Below are positions 1 through 5,214 of a DNA stretch of 6,054 bases, one piece after another. The translations under genes and the position numbers were made by a program. The notes beneath the pieces are model-generated. The model ran no database searches, was not told the origin of the DNA, and worked only from the letters and a program-made list of their open reading frames with translations. The number at the start of each line of letters is the position of its first letter. The stretch's first letter is position 1. Source of the stretch: Thermococcus sp. (lineage in GTDB: Archaea > Methanobacteriota_B > Thermococci > Thermococcales > Thermococcaceae); the NCBI RefSeq assembly GCF_027066465.1, contig NZ_JAMONU010000182.1:1-6054 (forward strand), given 5' to 3'.

Positions 1-1
1 T

Positions 2-580
2 TTTGAAGGTAAATGCATCTTCAAAGGCGCAGGAAGGGAGGACGTTGACGTCAGAATGCTCGGCAACGGAAGACCCTTCATAGTTGAGATTAAGAGCCCG
101 AAGAGGAGAAGGGTTGACCTCGAGAAAATAGCGGAAGAGATAAACGCGAGCGGAAAGGTGGAGGTTCTTAATCTTCACTTCGTCTCGGCGAAGGAAGCCG
201 AGGAGGTTCTAACGAAGAATCACCGGAAGGAATACCTCGCACTCGTTTTTGTGGAGGATGGCGTAACACCAGAGGAAGCTGAGGAAGTTGCGAGGAAGCT
301 TAGGGGGCTTGAGATACACCAGAGAACCCCCTGGCGCGTCAGGAAGGCAAGGGCAGATAAGGTGAGGGTGAGGAAGGTTCACGAGGCTGAGGCAAGGTGG
401 ATTGATGAAAAGCACTTTGAGCTTCGCCTCGTCACCGACGGTGGGCTCTACATCAAGGAGCTGGTTTCAGGCGACAGGGGGAGAACTAAGCCGAGCGTCA
501 GCGATTTGCTTGGGAAGAAGGCCTGGTGCGAGAGGCTCGACGTGCTGAACATTCTCAATGGGTGGGTGAAAGATTTATAA
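2..580 (+). CDS. pus10: tRNA pseudouridine(54/55) synthase Pus10, C-terminal part (5' end outside window)
   Basis: Pus10 isomerises uridine to pseudouridine at positions 54 and 55 of the tRNA T-arm in archaea, in the cytoplasm. The frame is open from the first base to a TAA at 578-580, giving 192 residues; the family is usually near 390-400, so about half is present. Near the left edge it reads GREDVDVRMLGNGRPF, the family's catalytic-loop signature. By analogy with the GRTD motif of TruA, the Asp of GRED (codon 41-43) should be the catalytic nucleophile. Further down, YIKELVSGDRGRTKPSVSDL and the LDVL segment match the conserved C-terminal part of the catalytic domain. The first in-frame ATG (56) lies inside the signature motif and cannot be the start. 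The THUMP-containing N-terminal half is missing only because of the window edge; I see no frameshift. The stop codon lies inside the TATA box of the following gene. Identification is by motif recognition. Confidence 0.93.
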   Translation, partial: FEGKCIFKGAGREDVDVRMLGNGRPFIVEIKSPKRRRVDLEKIAEEINASGKVEVLNLHFVSAKEAEEVLTKNHRKEYLALVFVEDGVTPEEAEEVARKLRGLEIHQRTPWRVRKARADKVRVRKVHEAEARWIDEKHFELRLVTDGGLYIKELVSGDRGRTKPSVSDLLGKKAWCERLDVLNILNGWVKDL

Positions 581-581
581 A
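568..581 (+). promoter_or_regulatory. Archaeal promoter (BRE + TATA box) upstream of rpl21e
   Basis: GAAAGA (568-573) followed by TTTATAAA (574-581) is an almost ideal Thermococcales BRE/TATA pair. It overlaps the last codons and stop of pus10. Transcription in these archaea starts about 25 bp after the TATA centre, which predicts a start near 601-604, on a G or A. That leaves about 117-120 nt before the L21e start codon, much longer than usual in this group. The box drives rpl21e, a small RNA in the gap, or both. Confidence 0.8.
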
Positions 582-600
582 TGCTACCCGAAAGGTTTTA

Positions 601-708
601 GTGATTCCCAGGGGGTTAGTCCTAAGTCTAAACGGAGCGAAAAGCGTCCCCCTTGAAAAATCCCGTGTCGTAAATCCGAGTTTGCCCGTTGGGGCCCGTA
701 AAAGTTGA
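601..708 (+). ncRNA. Candidate structured leader of rpl21e or independent small RNA
   Basis: This is the non-coding interval between the predicted transcription start and the L21e ribosome binding site. I recognise no coding frame with family resemblance. It is GC-rich, with short purine and pyrimidine runs that can pair. GGGGG (611-615) can pair with CCCCC (648-652), enclosing an ACG/CGU helix (632-634 with 645-647) and a weak UUA/UAA hairpin (616-618 with 623-625). A second hairpin can form at 670-685 (loop CCGA) and competes with GCCC (684-687)/GGGC (692-695) around a GUUG loop. Elevated GC in an intergenic region is a known mark of structured RNAs in hyperthermophiles. It has no T-arm or CCA-type end of a tRNA, no clear C and D boxes, and no terminal ACA of an H/ACA guide, so I cannot assign a family. 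It could equally be only a long regulatory leader. Confidence 0.45.
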
Positions 709-715
709 GAGGTGG
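709..715 (+). promoter_or_regulatory. Ribosome binding site of rpl21e, fixes start at 721
   Basis: GAGGTGG matches the anti-Shine-Dalgarno end of archaeal 16S rRNA and ends 5 nt before ATG 721. The in-frame GTG codons at 712 and 715 lie in or directly beside this site and are therefore not starts. Confidence 0.8.
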
Positions 716-720
716 TGGAA

Positions 721-1017
721 ATGGTTCAGAAGGCGCACAGCTTTAGGAGGAAAACCAGGGGTAAGCTCAGCAAGAAGCCGAGAAAGAGGGGTCTCCCTCC
801 CCTCACCAGGTTCCTTCAGGAGTTTGAGGTTGGGCAGAGGGTTCACATCGTCATAGAGCCGAGCTACCACAAGGGCATGCCCGACCCGAGGTTCCACGGA
901 AGGACCGGAACAGTCGTCGGCAAGCGCGGCGATGCATACATAGTCCAAGTGCAGGATGGGGGAAAGGTCAAGACATTCTTCATTCATCCCGTCCACCTCA
1001 GACCGCAGAAGGGATGA
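721..1017 (+). CDS. rpl21e: 50S ribosomal protein L21e
   Basis: L21e is a large-subunit ribosomal protein found in archaea and eukaryotes and absent from bacteria. Starting at ATG 721 it has 98 residues, the normal archaeal length. The N-terminus (MVQKAHSFRRKTRGKLSKK) is the basic, rRNA-binding tail of the family. The following SH3-like barrel carries GQRVHIVIEPSYHKGMPDPR, FHGRTGTVVGKRGDAYIVQV and the closing FFIHPVHLRPQK, all typical. ATG 721 is chosen because of the ribosome binding site 5 nt upstream; extending to GTG 712 would add three non-family residues. It has its own strong promoter near the pus10 stop and runs without a gap into rpoF, so the two are very probably one transcript. This places a ribosomal protein and an RNA polymerase subunit under common control, a known archaeal arrangement. 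The long leader may regulate both. Confidence 0.96.
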   Translation: MVQKAHSFRRKTRGKLSKKPRKRGLPPLTRFLQEFEVGQRVHIVIEPSYHKGMPDPRFHGRTGTVVGKRGDAYIVQVQDGGKVKTFFIHPVHLRPQKG

Positions 1018-1019
1018 GC

Positions 1020-1388
1020 ATGATAGGAAGGAAAAAGCTCGGGGAGAACTTCCTCACGCTGGCCGAGGCCAAAGAACTCCTCGAGCTGAGGAGAGAAGAG
1101 GGTCTTACAGAAAACCCAGAGGAGCCCATATTCTATGAAGCGAGGATAAGCCTGGAGCATGCCGAAAAGTTCGCCAAACTTAGTCCCGAGAAGGCGAGGG
1201 AGCTTAAGGAGAAGCTTATGGACCTCTTTGAGTGGATTGACGAGAGGATAGCGGCAAAGCTCGCTGATATACTCCCGGATGACTACCTAGACATAAGGGT
1301 TGTGTTTGCCAAAGAGGCTCACATGCCGACCCCCGAGGAGGCCGAGGAGATAATAAAGCTTGTTGATGAGTACCGGCCCCTCGACTGA
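1020..1388 (+). CDS. rpoF: DNA-directed RNA polymerase subunit F (Rpb4 homologue)
   Basis: RpoF is the archaeal Rpb4 counterpart. With RpoE (Rpb7) it forms the stalk of RNA polymerase, which helps promoter opening, RNA binding and processivity. The 122-residue product is strongly charged and helical. It begins MIGRKKLGENFLTLAEAKEL and has RISLEHAEKFAKLSPEKA, WIDERIAAKLADILP and DDYLDIRVVFAKEA, the normal HRDC-like Rpb4 layout and length. Two starts are possible. ATG 1014 overlaps the rpl21e stop (ATGA) and adds Met-Ser. ATG 1020 has GAAGGG (1008-1013) six nt upstream and gives the usual MIGRKK N-terminus, so it is preferred; the choice does not affect the identification. No separate promoter is visible, so it is expected to be co-transcribed with rpl21e. 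A T-run at 1396-1401 and a new promoter follow its stop. Confidence 0.93.
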   Translation: MIGRKKLGENFLTLAEAKELLELRREEGLTENPEEPIFYEARISLEHAEKFAKLSPEKARELKEKLMDLFEWIDERIAAKLADILPDDYLDIRVVFAKEAHMPTPEEAEEIIKLVDEYRPLD

Positions 1389-1395
1389 TTCTTAC

Positions 1396-1401
1396 TTTTT
1401 T
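1396..1401 (+). terminator. Oligo-T transcription terminator after rpoF
   Basis: Six T residues, preceded by the T-rich CTTAC, lie 7 bp after the rpoF stop. Archaeal RNA polymerase terminates at T-runs without needing a hairpin, and none is seen. The site lies between the rpoF stop and the next promoter, which fits termination of the rpl21e-rpoF transcript. Read-through into the next gene is possible. Confidence 0.45.
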
Positions 1402-1408
1402 GGCGTGA

Positions 1409-1423
1409 GGAAAGTATAAAAAC
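1409..1423 (+). promoter_or_regulatory. Promoter of the DUF655-rsmA operon
   Basis: A purine-rich BRE (GGAAAG, 1409-1414) precedes TATAAAA (1415-1421). The expected transcription start, about 25 bp on, falls near 1441-1444, giving a short leader of about 11-14 nt. That leader contains the G-rich ribosome binding sequence GGGGGAGAG just before ATG 1455, consistent with normal Thermococcales promoter geometry. Confidence 0.75.
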
Positions 1424-1454
1424 TCGGAAGAGAATAGGTTCTGGGGGAGAGAAG

Positions 1455-2075
1455 ATGGACAGGTACCGGAGGCACTCTTACCGTGAAAGCATTGAGAAGA
1501 AGAGACGAAACTCTGAGTACGAGGAGTATGCTTATGTGCTTGACTACCTCCCGGAGGGATACCTCGACATCAACAGTGGGCGAAGAACTGGAAAACCCGT
1601 CGCTCAGGTTATAGGTGAAAAAGCATTCACCCTTCTTGAGGTCACTCCAAAGGGAGACCTCATGCTCTACGAAAGGGTGTTCATTGGAAAGGGCAACAGG
1701 GATAAAATCCTCTTAATAAACAAGAAAATCTCATATGACGAGCTCACGGACACCGCAAAAGCTGAGCTCCCCTATGTCATCGAGGAGATTGTAAAGAACA
1801 ACGAAGAGCGGTTTATAAAGTTCTTCAACGTGGCCCCCCCGATAACAAACAGGCTTCACAGCCTTGAGCTCCTCCCAGGAATCGGTAAGAAGCACATGTG
1901 GGAAATTATCGAGGAGAGACAGAGGGAACCGTTTAAGAGCTTTGAGGACCTCCGAAAAAGGGTAAAAGGACTTCCCGACCCGATTAAGATGATAGCAAAG
2001 AGGATAGTAGATGAGCTCCAGGATAAGGACCGCTACAAGCTGTTCGTGGGTCACAGGAGGATTTTCAGGGAATGA
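1455..2075 (+). CDS. DUF655 family protein (OB/S1-like region plus helix-hairpin-helix), putative nucleic-acid binding
   Basis: This 206-residue protein belongs to the archaeal DUF655 family, whose function is not established. Residues 1-20 are very basic, suited to nucleic-acid contact. Residues about 25-110 are beta-rich, starting at YAYVLDYLPEGY and including AQVIGEKAFTLLEV and DLMLYERVFIG, which fits the OB/S1-like fold of the family. Residues about 135-190 carry a helix-hairpin-helix: ELLPGIGKKHMWEI with its P141-G142-I143-G144 turn, then PFKSFEDLRKRV. Helix-hairpin-helix units bind the backbone of DNA or structured RNA. ATG 1455 has a good G-rich ribosome binding site and a promoter at the right distance. 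The stop overlaps the start of rsmA (ATGA), so the two are translationally coupled. With L21e, RpoF and RsmA as neighbours, a role in ribosome assembly or rRNA/tRNA handling is a reasonable inference, not shown. The family call is firm; the function is unknown. Confidence 0.88.
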   Translation: MDRYRRHSYRESIEKKRRNSEYEEYAYVLDYLPEGYLDINSGRRTGKPVAQVIGEKAFTLLEVTPKGDLMLYERVFIGKGNRDKILLINKKISYDELTDTAKAELPYVIEEIVKNNEERFIKFFNVAPPITNRLHSLELLPGIGKKHMWEIIEERQREPFKSFEDLRKRVKGLPDPIKMIAKRIVDELQDKDRYKLFVGHRRIFRE

Positions 2076-2905
2076 AAGAGAGGTTTTTTTCCATCATTTA
2101 CAAATACGGTCTCAGACCCAACAGGAATCTTGGCCAGAACTTCTTGATAGTGCATGACATAATAGAGAGAAACGTTGAACGGGCCGAGATAACGGAGAAA
2201 GACACCGTTCTTGAAATTGGACCCGGTCTTGGCGTTTTAACGGATGAACTAAGCAGAAGAGCTGGTAGGGTTTACGCTATTGAAAGGGACAGGAGAATAG
2301 TTGAGATACTGAAGAGGGAGTACAGCTGGCCAAACGTCGAGATAATTGAGGGTGATGCACTCAGGGTTAAATGGCCAGAATTCAACAAGATGGTCTCCAA
2401 TCTCCCCTACCAGATATCCTCACCCATCACTTTCAAACTCTTAAACCAGGAGTTTGAAAGAGCCGTTCTGATTTACCAGCTTGAATTCGCTCAGAGGATG
2501 GTGGCAAAACCAGGTGATAGAAACTATTCGCGTCTGTCCATGATGGTTCAGGCGAAGGCCAACGCAGAGCTTGTTGAAAGGATTGGTAGGGGTGCCTTCT
2601 GGCCGAGACCTAAGGTTGATTCCGCCGTTGTAGTCGTTGAACCTAAGCCGAAACACGAGCGCTTGGAACTCGACGAAAACCTTGTTAAGGCGCTCTTCCA
2701 GCACAGGAGAAGCACCGTTGCTTCCGCCCTCAAAAAGTCAGCACATATGCTCGGGATTGATAAGGGGAAGCTTAGGGAGTTGAAGGACGTTCTGAACTCC
2801 ATTCCATACTCAAATAAGAGGGTTTTCCAGCTCGGCCCAGCTGAAGTCAAGGAGATTGAAGAGCGATTGAAGAAAGAGGGAATTATAAAGGCTCTCCTCC
2901 CATGA
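2072..2905 (+). CDS. rsmA: 16S rRNA (adenine-N6,N6)-dimethyltransferase RsmA/KsgA/Dim1
   Basis: The enzyme uses S-adenosylmethionine to dimethylate two adjacent adenines in the last hairpin of 16S rRNA, a late step of small-subunit assembly. The 277 residues match the family length. Visible motifs are NLGQNFL (19-25), SAM motif I VLEIGPGLGVLT (46-57), the acidic E71-R72-D73 after strand 2 that should hold the SAM ribose, GDAL (94-97), the catalytic motif NLPYQISSPI (110-119), and FWPRPKVDSAVV (176-187), which belongs to the target-base pocket. The C-terminal part (about 200-277) is the helical rRNA-binding domain, with ALFQHRRSTVASAL. All key residues are present, so it should be active. Its ATG overlaps the DUF655 stop. 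AGGAGG at 2055-2060 lies 11 nt upstream, rather far, so translation probably depends on coupling. The last 23 bp overlap the 3' end of the convergent gene. Confidence 0.97.
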   Translation: MKERFFSIIYKYGLRPNRNLGQNFLIVHDIIERNVERAEITEKDTVLEIGPGLGVLTDELSRRAGRVYAIERDRRIVEILKREYSWPNVEIIEGDALRVKWPEFNKMVSNLPYQISSPITFKLLNQEFERAVLIYQLEFAQRMVAKPGDRNYSRLSMMVQAKANAELVERIGRGAFWPRPKVDSAVVVVEPKPKHERLELDENLVKALFQHRRSTVASALKKSAHMLGIDKGKLRELKDVLNSIPYSNKRVFQLGPAEVKEIEERLKKEGIIKALLP

Positions 2906-3410
2906 GCTCACGGTAGAGCTCCCTTAGAAGCTCCCTGTTCGCATTTTCAATGGCTCTTACACTGTTTATGACGTGTTTAACTTCAGTACCACCTCTAAGG
3001 GAGTGCTCAAGTCTTGTCAAAAGTCTCTCAGATAGACCCTCGAGCTGAAGAAGGTATTCTACTATCTCGCTGACATTACCTGAGTGAACAAGCTTCCAGA
3101 GCCTTTCTTTCAAAATCTCTGGACCAGGAGCATCAATCTTAGGAGGATTAGGTGACCCTCCCGGGAAGAGCTCACGAAAAAGCTTGACGTATTCCTCTGC
3201 CCGCGCAAGGGAGTTTTCATAGAGATGCTTGAAGAGTTTCGGAACTCTCTGATCCCACGTTATCTCACCGCTTATCTCATAAAGCTCGTAGTAGAGCTCA
3301 GCTCTTTTAAGCTCTTGAGCGATAAGATGGGAGAGAATGTCCTCTGGACCAAGCTTTACCAACTTTTTGAGAACCTTATCAGCCCAGTCTGGAACTGTCG
3401 GCCCTTCCAT
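2883..3410 (-). CDS. Helical-bundle protein, possible ferritin/rubrerythrin-like with degenerate metal ligands
   Basis: I do not recognise this 175-residue protein by name. It appears all-helical, with no membrane segment or signal peptide and no cysteine. Helix 1 (about 24-47) has QELKRAELYYELYE, resembling the ExxA..Y start of rubrerythrin-like helices. Helix 2 (about 55-81) has FKHLYENSLARAEEYVKLF, where the usual ExxH pair is replaced by S67/R70. Helix 3 is about 113-138. Helix 4 (about 143-170) has E155-x-x-N158 in place of ExxH. I infer a ferritin-like fold that has lost most di-iron ligands; another four-helix bundle is equally possible. The frame is open back to ATG 3470, but ATG 3410 is chosen because it follows a G-run ribosome binding site and the TATA box lies inside the would-be extension. 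It is convergent with rsmA (23-bp overlap) and divergent from the radical SAM gene. Confidence 0.8.
   Translation of the reverse strand: MEGPTVPDWADKVLKKLVKLGPEDILSHLIAQELKRAELYYELYEISGEITWDQRVPKLFKHLYENSLARAEEYVKLFRELFPGGSPNPPKIDAPGPEILKERLWKLVHSGNVSEIVEYLLQLEGLSERLLTRLEHSLRGGTEVKHVINSVRAIENANRELLRELYRELMGGEPL
2904..2921. repeat. GAGCTC inverted pair at the rsmA / minus-strand gene junction
   Basis: GAGCTC occurs at 2904-2909 and again at 2916-2921 with a 6-nt spacer. Each copy is itself palindromic, so the pair can form a 6-bp hairpin in RNA from either strand. It starts within the rsmA stop codon and lies in the coding end of the opposite gene. It could mark the 3' ends of both convergent transcripts, but six bases may be chance. 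Confidence 0.35.
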
Positions 3411-3415
3411 AACTA

Positions 3416-3420
3416 CCCCC
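3416..3420 (-). promoter_or_regulatory. Ribosome binding site for the minus-strand gene, fixes start at 3410
   Basis: On the minus strand the sequence reads GGGGGTAGTTATG, so a five-G Shine-Dalgarno-like run ends 5 nt before the start codon at 3410. The weaker upstream ATG at 3470 has no comparable site and would require transcription to begin upstream of the visible TATA box. Confidence 0.55.
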
Positions 3421-3437
3421 ACAATTATAGGCCGATT

Positions 3438-3452
3438 GGTTTTTAAAATCCA
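3438..3452. promoter_or_regulatory. Shared bidirectional promoter with palindromic TTTTAAAA box
   Basis: TTTTAAAA (3441-3448) is a perfect palindrome and the best TATA-like element between the divergent genes. Leftward, a start about 25 bp away falls near 3418-3420, just before the ribosome binding site of the gene starting at 3410. Rightward, the same spacing predicts initiation near 3469-3471, on the ATG of the radical SAM gene. The flanking sequence (GATTGG on one side, GATGGA on the other) gives no strong BRE preference. A second A/T element, AATTATAG (3423-3430), could serve the rightward gene instead. Confidence 0.55.
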
Positions 3453-3468
3453 TCGCGTACGGCCGGAC

Positions 3469-5214
3469 ATGCGGATAGTACTGATAGACGGCTACACCGA
3501 CGAGCCTGCCGGCCTCGGAGTTCCACCATACCTTGGGATTTACCCCAGATACGCTTACGGAGCTATAAAGAAGGCTCAAAAGGATGCTCAGGTGTTCTAC
3601 CTGACTATTGACGACCTGCGCGCGACGTTCCTCGGGGAGCGTGGGATAGAGACGAGGAACAAGACTCCAAACTTTCCAAAAACCAAAGAGATTCTGGAGA
3701 AGGCCGATTTGGTGGTTTACATTGGCGGTCTGCATACACCCGGGAAGTACCTCTCCGCCGTTCCGGGGAGCGTGGAGGAAGTTGCGCGATTCATAAGGGA
3801 CATAAAAGCTACCAAAATCCTCGGAGGGCCGGCCTTCATGGGTTCCGCCTCTAGAGGGGGCGTTAAAATAACAAGCCGGGAACTTCAGCTGGCCGAGAGC
3901 GTGTTTGATTACGTTGTCTATGGCGACCTTGAGGCCTTCCTCTTCGATTACCTGACCAGCCCAAAGGACGCCGACCCCTTCAGGTTCAGGGATTATAACG
4001 AATTACGTGATTATGCAATTATTGGGGCAGAGGTCGTGAAGCAGTTTCCTGATTATCCCGACTTCGTTATCATCGAGATTGAAACCCAGCGGGGCTGTCC
4101 AAAGGCGATGGGCATAGGGGGCTGTTCCTTCTGCACCGAACCAGTACGATATAGAACCGTTGAGGACAGGCCTGTTGAAGATGTTGTCGCTGAAGTGGAA
4201 GCCCTTTACAACCTCGGCGTGAGGCACTTCCGCGTTGGAAGACAGAGCTGTATATTCTCCTACATGGCAAAGCCGAACGGACGCGTCCCGGTCCCCAATC
4301 CCGACGCAATAGAGAGGCTCTTCGCCGGAATCCGCTCGGTTGCGCCGGACGTTAAAACGCTCCACGTGGACAACGCCAATCCGGCTGTTATAGCCAACTA
4401 CCCGGAGGAGAGCGTTAGGATTGCGAAGGCGCTCATAAAGTACGGGACGCCGGGCAACGTAGTCGCCTTTGGCCTTGAGAGCGCAGACCCAAAGGTTGCC
4501 AAGCTGAACAACCTGAACGCAACGGCAGAGGAGACATACGAAGCCGTGAAGATTCTCAACGAGGTTGGAGCTAAAAGGGGCTACAACGGAATGCCCTGGC
4601 TTTTACCTGGGATAAACATAATCTTCGGCCTGCCGGGCGAGACGAAGAAGAGTTATGAGATAACCTTCCAGTTCCTCAAGAGGCTCCTCGATGACGGGCT
4701 GATGGTGAGGAGGATAAACATAAGGCAGGTGGTGGTTTTCCCGGGAACACCCCTCTGGCACATGAGGAGCAAGGTCAAGACGGAAAAGCACAGGCGGCTG
4801 ATTCAGCACTACCGGCACAAGATAAGGCACGAGATTGACCTGCCGATGCTCAAGAGGGTCGTTCCCGTTGGAACGGTGCTGAGGGACGTAAGAACTGAGG
4901 TCTTTGACAGCGGCCTGACCTACGGAAGGCAGATAGGGAGCTATCCCCTCATTGTGGGGATTCCCAAGGAGGTTCCCCTCAACCGCTTCTACAACGTCCT
5001 CATAGTGAACCACGGCTTCAGGAGCATAACAGGAATTCCTGTCCCGGTAAACGTGAACCGCGAGAGTCCAAAGGTTCTGCAACTTATTCCTGGAATCGGA
5101 AAGAAGACCGCAGCCAGAATCCTCGCGAAGAGACCGTTCAAGAGCGAGGAAGAGTTTTTCAGAGTTGTGGGGGAGGATAAAAGGGAAATCCTCGAGGGAA
5201 AAATCACCCTGTAA
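3469..5214 (+). CDS. Radical SAM protein with C-terminal helix-hairpin-helix (COG1031-like)
   Basis: This 581-residue protein is a predicted radical SAM enzyme: a [4Fe-4S] cluster and S-adenosylmethionine generate a 5'-deoxyadenosyl radical. The substrate is unknown. Residues 1 to about 200 look like the Rossmann-type, B12-binding-like domain common in this superfamily (MRIVLIDGYTDEPAG, LVVYIGGLHTPGKYL, ILGGPAFMG, VVYGDLEAFLFD). The cluster cysteines are probably C210, C219 and C222, spaced CX8CX2C rather than the usual CX3CX2C. FGLES (334-338) and FGLPGET (386-392) are radical SAM core signatures. GRQSC ends in an extra cysteine, C261. After a long linker, residues about 536-581 form a helix-hairpin-helix, LQLIPGIGKKTAARIL, suggesting a nucleic-acid substrate or scaffold. 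The frame opens at ATG 3337, but ATG 3469 is chosen because the family-like protein starts with MRIVLIDGY there, and the longer form would overlap the divergent gene's start. No ribosome binding site precedes 3469, so the message may be leaderless. Confidence 0.9.
   Translation: MRIVLIDGYTDEPAGLGVPPYLGIYPRYAYGAIKKAQKDAQVFYLTIDDLRATFLGERGIETRNKTPNFPKTKEILEKADLVVYIGGLHTPGKYLSAVPGSVEEVARFIRDIKATKILGGPAFMGSASRGGVKITSRELQLAESVFDYVVYGDLEAFLFDYLTSPKDADPFRFRDYNELRDYAIIGAEVVKQFPDYPDFVIIEIETQRGCPKAMGIGGCSFCTEPVRYRTVEDRPVEDVVAEVEALYNLGVRHFRVGRQSCIFSYMAKPNGRVPVPNPDAIERLFAGIRSVAPDVKTLHVDNANPAVIANYPEESVRIAKALIKYGTPGNVVAFGLESADPKVAKLNNLNATAEETYEAVKILNEVGAKRGYNGMPWLLPGINIIFGLPGETKKSYEITFQFLKRLLDDGLMVRRINIRQVVVFPGTPLWHMRSKVKTEKHRRLIQHYRHKIRHEIDLPMLKRVVPVGTVLRDVRTEVFDSGLTYGRQIGSYPLIVGIPKEVPLNRFYNVLIVNHGFRSITGIPVPVNVNRESPKVLQLIPGIGKKTAARILAKRPFKSEEEFFRVVGEDKREILEGKITL

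Noticed and set aside
56..580. Reading frame starting at ATG 56 as a complete short gene
   Set aside because: The frame is open to the window edge and the codons before 56 encode part of the Pus10 GREDVDVR motif, so ATG 56 is internal.
581..710. tRNA gene or 5S rRNA in the gap before rpl21e
   Set aside because: No acceptor stem, no GTTCRA T-loop and no anticodon arm can be laid out; the length and sequence do not fit 5S rRNA.
712..720. GTG 712 as start of L21e
   Set aside because: It lies within the ribosome binding site of ATG 721, and the family starts at MVQKAHSF-like sequence.
1363..1444. C/D box guide RNA at the end of rpoF (TTGATGA at 1363, CTGA at 1385)
   Set aside because: The C box starts with T instead of a purine, both elements are within rpoF codons or stop, and no good C' and D boxes follow.
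1811..1820. TATA-like GTTTATAAAG inside the DUF655 gene
   Set aside because: It lies in well-conserved-looking coding sequence, and no gene or RNA starts about 25-40 bp downstream.
3337..3468. Extension of the radical SAM protein to ATG 3337
   Set aside because: The added 44 residues are the antisense of the divergent gene's start and its promoter; the family-like N-terminus begins at 3469.
3411..3470. Extension of the minus-strand helical protein to ATG 3470
   Set aside because: The extra 20 residues cover the TATA region, and the better ribosome binding site precedes ATG 3410.
4003..5082. Long minus-strand open frames opposite the radical SAM gene
   Set aside because: They are shadows of a strongly supported gene; their translations are low in recognisable motifs and lack ribosome binding sites.
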